Assembly (NCBI GenBank): GCA_023386795.1
Contig: JAEWJB010000117.1
Span: 1 to 6,654, forward strand
DNA length: 6,654 bases
Origin: Pseudomonadota bacterium
GTDB taxonomy: Bacteria; Pseudomonadota; Gammaproteobacteria; Xanthomonadales; Xanthomonadaceae
Direction: 5' to 3'
Of this stretch, positions 5,035-6,654 are shown one piece after another. Both the position numbers and the translations under genes were made by a program. The stretch's first letter is position 1; each line of letters begins with the position of its first letter. The notes under the pieces were generated by a model. The model was not told the DNA's origin. It did not search any database and worked only from the letters and a program-made list of their open reading frames with translations.

Positions 5035-5047
5035 TGAGGTAACCTCA
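5035..5047. promoter_or_regulatory. Perfect palindrome TGAGGT-A-ACCTCA, probable MarR operator
   Basis: Six-bp arms around one central base lie in the gap between the divergent marR and ABC exporter genes, with a candidate -10 for the ABC gene inside it. A homodimeric regulator bound here would block the exporter promoter. MarR proteins usually bind such dyads in their own divergent gap, so the MarR encoded at 4415-4987 is the first suspect; the MerR product is the second. Confidence 0.6.
5040..5045 (+). promoter_or_regulatory. Candidate -10 element for the ABC exporter
   Basis: TAACCT fits TAnnnT and is the best -10 on the plus strand in the gap. No good -35 stands 16-18 bases upstream. It lies inside the palindrome, and RNA would start near 5052. 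Confidence 0.35.
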
Positions 5048-5049
5048 GC

Positions 5050-5100
5050 ATGTTGCGCGGCTCGGCCCGCGCACCTCCGAACCCCTGGAGGTCCCCGTGA
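5050..5100 (+). CDS. Possible 16-residue upstream ORF ending in a GTGA overlap with the ABC gene
   Basis: ATG at 5050-5052 opens MLRGSARAPPNPWRSP, whose TGA (5098-5100) overlaps the GTG start (5097-5099) of the exporter. No ribosome site precedes it; it would have to be read from a near-leaderless message starting around the candidate promoter. The exporter has its own strong ribosome site, so coupling is not required, and the ORF may be a chance consequence of GTG followed by A. Confidence 0.2.
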   Translation: MLRGSARAPPNPWRSP

Positions 5101-6654
5101 CCCACCCCGGACCCGTTCCCGGCGCCCCCGGCATGCGCGGCTTCAGCCGCGACCGTGACGTCGCCCGGCAGCGCCTCGCGCCCGGCACCCTGCGCCGCAT
5201 CCTCGCGTTCGCCCGTCCGTACCGCGCCCAGCTCGCGGTCTTCCTCGTCCTCATCGCCCTGAGCGCCGCCGTCGGCGCCGTGACGCCCTGGCTCTTCCAG
5301 CGGCTCATCGACGACGGCATCACCGCCGGGCGCACCGGCACCGTCGTCGGCATCGCCGCCGTCGTCGCCGGCCTCGCCGTCGTCTCGGCCGTCCTCGGCG
5401 TCGCCGAGCGGTGGGTGTCCGCACGCATCGGCGAGGGCCTCATCCACGACCTGCGCACCGCCGTGTTCGACCACGTGCAGCGCATGCCGCTCGCGTTCTT
5501 CAGCCGCGCCAGGACCGGCGCGCTCGTCCAGCGGCTCAACGGCGACGTGCTCGGCGCGCAGCAGGCGTTCACGTCCACGCTGTCCAACGTGGTCAGCAAC
5601 TCGCTGACCGTGGTGTTCGTGCTCGCGGCGATGCTGACGATGTCCTGGCAGCTCACGCTGCTCTCCCTCGTCCTCGTGCCCGTCTTCGTGCTGCCCGCGC
5701 GGTGGTTCGGGCGGAAGATCGCGGCGATCACGCGCGAGTCCTACGAGCTCAACGCCGAGGCGTCGCAGACCATGACCGAGCGGTTCAACGTCGCCGGCGC
5801 CCACCTCGTCAAGATCTTCGGCGACCCGGTCCGCGAGTCCGCGGCCTACGCCGAGCAGACGGGCCGCGTCCGCGACATCGGCGTGAAGCGCGCCCTGTAC
5901 TCGACGTGGTTCCGCATCGGCCTCACCACGGTGGCGGCCGTCGCCACGGCCGTCGTCTACGGCGTCGGCGGCGTGCTGGCGATCCGCGGCGAGCTCACCG
6001 TCGGTGTCGTCGTCGCCCTCGCCGCGTACCTCGGGCGGCTCTACGGGCCCCTGACGGCCATGTCCAACGTGCAGGTCGACATCATGACGGCGCTCGTCTC
6101 GTTCGAGCGCGTCCTGGAGGTCCTCGACCTCGAGCCGATGGTCGCCGAGAAGCCCGACGCGTCCGACCTGCGCACGGCCGTCGCCGCACGCGGCGCGAGC
6201 CTCGACCTCGACCACGTCGGCTTCCGCTACCCGTCGGCCGGCGAGGTGTCGCTCGCGTCGCTGGAGTCCGTCGCGACGCTCAGCCGCGACGCCGTCGACG
6301 AGACCCTGCGCGAGGTGACGTTCCACGTGCCCGCGGGGGCGATGGTCGCGCTCGTCGGCCCGTCCGGCGCGGGCAAGACGACGATCTCGCAGCTCGTCAC
6401 GCGCATGTACGACCCGACGCGCGGCGCCGTGCGCATCGCCGGCGCCGACCTGCGGGACGTCACCGCCACGTCGCTGCGCGACACCGTCGGCGTCGTCAGC
6501 CAGGAGGCGCACCTGTTCCACGACACCATCGCGGGCAACCTGCGCTTCGCCCGCCCCGACGCGACCGACGACGACATCGAGCGCGCGCTGCGCGCCGCCC
6601 ACGTGTGGGACCTCGTCGCGTCGCTCCCGGACGGCATCCACACCGTCGTCGGCG
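5097..6654 (+). CDS. ABC exporter half-transporter, membrane domain fused to ATPase (3' end cut by window edge)
   Basis: A type IV (MsbA/Sav1866-like) ABC exporter subunit; 519 complete codons are present. The transmembrane domain runs from about 32 to 330: hydrophobic segments near 46-67, 82-103, 164-200 (two helices), 277-300 and 304-322. The intracellular-loop motif H128-V-Q-R-M-P-L-A-F-F-S-R-A-R-T-G-A-L is typical. The ATPase domain shows the A-loop F376-R-Y378-P, Walker A G421-P-S-G-A-G-K427-T-T and the Q-loop V-S-Q469-E-A-H-L-F-H-D-T-I. The LSGGQ signature, Walker B and H-loop lie beyond the edge. About 18 extra residues stand between A-loop and Walker A. The GTG at 5097 is set by GGAGG at 5087-5091, five bases upstream. 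Substrate unknown; as a half-transporter it must dimerise with itself or with a product encoded outside. The divergent MarR and the palindrome suggest induction by a small molecule. Confidence 0.95.
   Translation, partial: MTHPGPVPGAPGMRGFSRDRDVARQRLAPGTLRRILAFARPYRAQLAVFLVLIALSAAVGAVTPWLFQRLIDDGITAGRTGTVVGIAAVVAGLAVVSAVLGVAERWVSARIGEGLIHDLRTAVFDHVQRMPLAFFSRARTGALVQRLNGDVLGAQQAFTSTLSNVVSNSLTVVFVLAAMLTMSWQLTLLSLVLVPVFVLPARWFGRKIAAITRESYELNAEASQTMTERFNVAGAHLVKIFGDPVRESAAYAEQTGRVRDIGVKRALYSTWFRIGLTTVAAVATAVVYGVGGVLAIRGELTVGVVVALAAYLGRLYGPLTAMSNVQVDIMTALVSFERVLEVLDLEPMVAEKPDASDLRTAVAARGASLDLDHVGFRYPSAGEVSLASLESVATLSRDAVDETLREVTFHVPAGAMVALVGPSGAGKTTISQLVTRMYDPTRGAVRIAGADLRDVTATSLRDTVGVVSQEAHLFHDTIAGNLRFARPDATDDDIERALRAAHVWDLVASLPDGIHTVVG

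Larger units (their letters stand above)
5022..5056. repeat. Direct repeat ATGTTGC x2 around the marR/ABC palindrome
   Basis: ATGTTGC occurs at 5022-5028 and again at 5050-5056, 28 bases apart, one copy on each side of the central palindrome. In such a GC-rich window a repeat with this AT content is conspicuous. The right copy holds the ATG of the small ORF at 5050. Confidence 0.4.

Noticed and set aside
5035..5047. Palindrome as an iron-regulator (DtxR/IdeR) box
   Set aside because: It has AGGT and ACCT arms but only one base between them and lacks the longer 19-bp iron-box layout. No iron-uptake gene is near, and a divergent MarR gene offers a simpler explanation.
2580..5158. Long plus-strand frames opposite the efflux, MerR and MarR genes
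   Set aside because: Their translations are Arg/Gly/Val/Asp-rich and featureless, while the minus-strand frames encode recognisable proteins. High GC keeps antisense frames open.
3582..6641. Open frame of about 1000 codons on the minus strand opposite the ABC exporter and through the MarR/MerR genes
   Set aside because: It is a shadow frame. It runs antisense through genes with clear domains, has Arg/Asp/Gly-rich low-complexity translation and shows no family motif.
1..6654. Insertion sequences, integrases, CRISPR arrays, tRNA or rRNA genes
   Set aside because: No transposase or integrase motifs, no regularly spaced repeats and no tRNA-like folds were seen. Base and codon use is even along the window.

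Overview
The window is very GC-rich, with strong G/C preference at third codon positions, GTG starts and long meaningless open frames opposite the real genes. The gene content and codon use suggest a high-GC actinobacterium. A Micrococcales member of the Cellulomonas kind is my best guess, from general resemblance only.

Left part (1-1326, minus strand): a two-gene unit reads leftward. A VOC-fold (glyoxalase/bleomycin-resistance-like) protein is followed, through a GTGA stop/start overlap, by a class A serine beta-lactamase with a Tat-type lipoprotein-like signal. The beta-lactamase leaves the window before its C-terminus. Divergent from it, across a 206-base gap that holds a hairpin, two dyads and a probable 19-codon leader ORF, is a membrane protein of the YdjM/DUF457 metal-dependent hydrolase family (1533-2402, plus).

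Middle (2424-4987, minus strand): four genes run leftward. From right to left they are a MarR-family regulator, a MerR-family regulator 15 bases behind it, a small multidrug efflux-type membrane protein after a 77-base gap with hairpins, and an unrecognised 151-residue acidic soluble protein. This series converges on the YdjM gene with only 21 bases between stop codons.

Right part (5097-6654, plus): a type IV ABC exporter half-transporter (membrane domain fused to ATPase) runs off the window after its Q-loop. It is divergent from marR. The 109-base gap between them carries a perfect 13-bp palindrome, a good leaderless-type promoter for marR and a candidate -10 for the ABC gene inside the palindrome. 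The simplest reading is a MarR-controlled exporter with an autoregulated MarR-MerR pair.

Taken together the genes look like a chromosomal defence/efflux neighbourhood (beta-lactamase, VOC protein, efflux protein, ABC exporter, MarR and MerR regulators), but every drug-related label comes from family resemblance. I see no mobile element, CRISPR array, tRNA or rRNA. The most interesting signals are in the non-coding parts: the coupled leader ORF before the YdjM gene, the hairpin over the VOC ribosome-binding region, and the palindrome between marR and the ABC gene.
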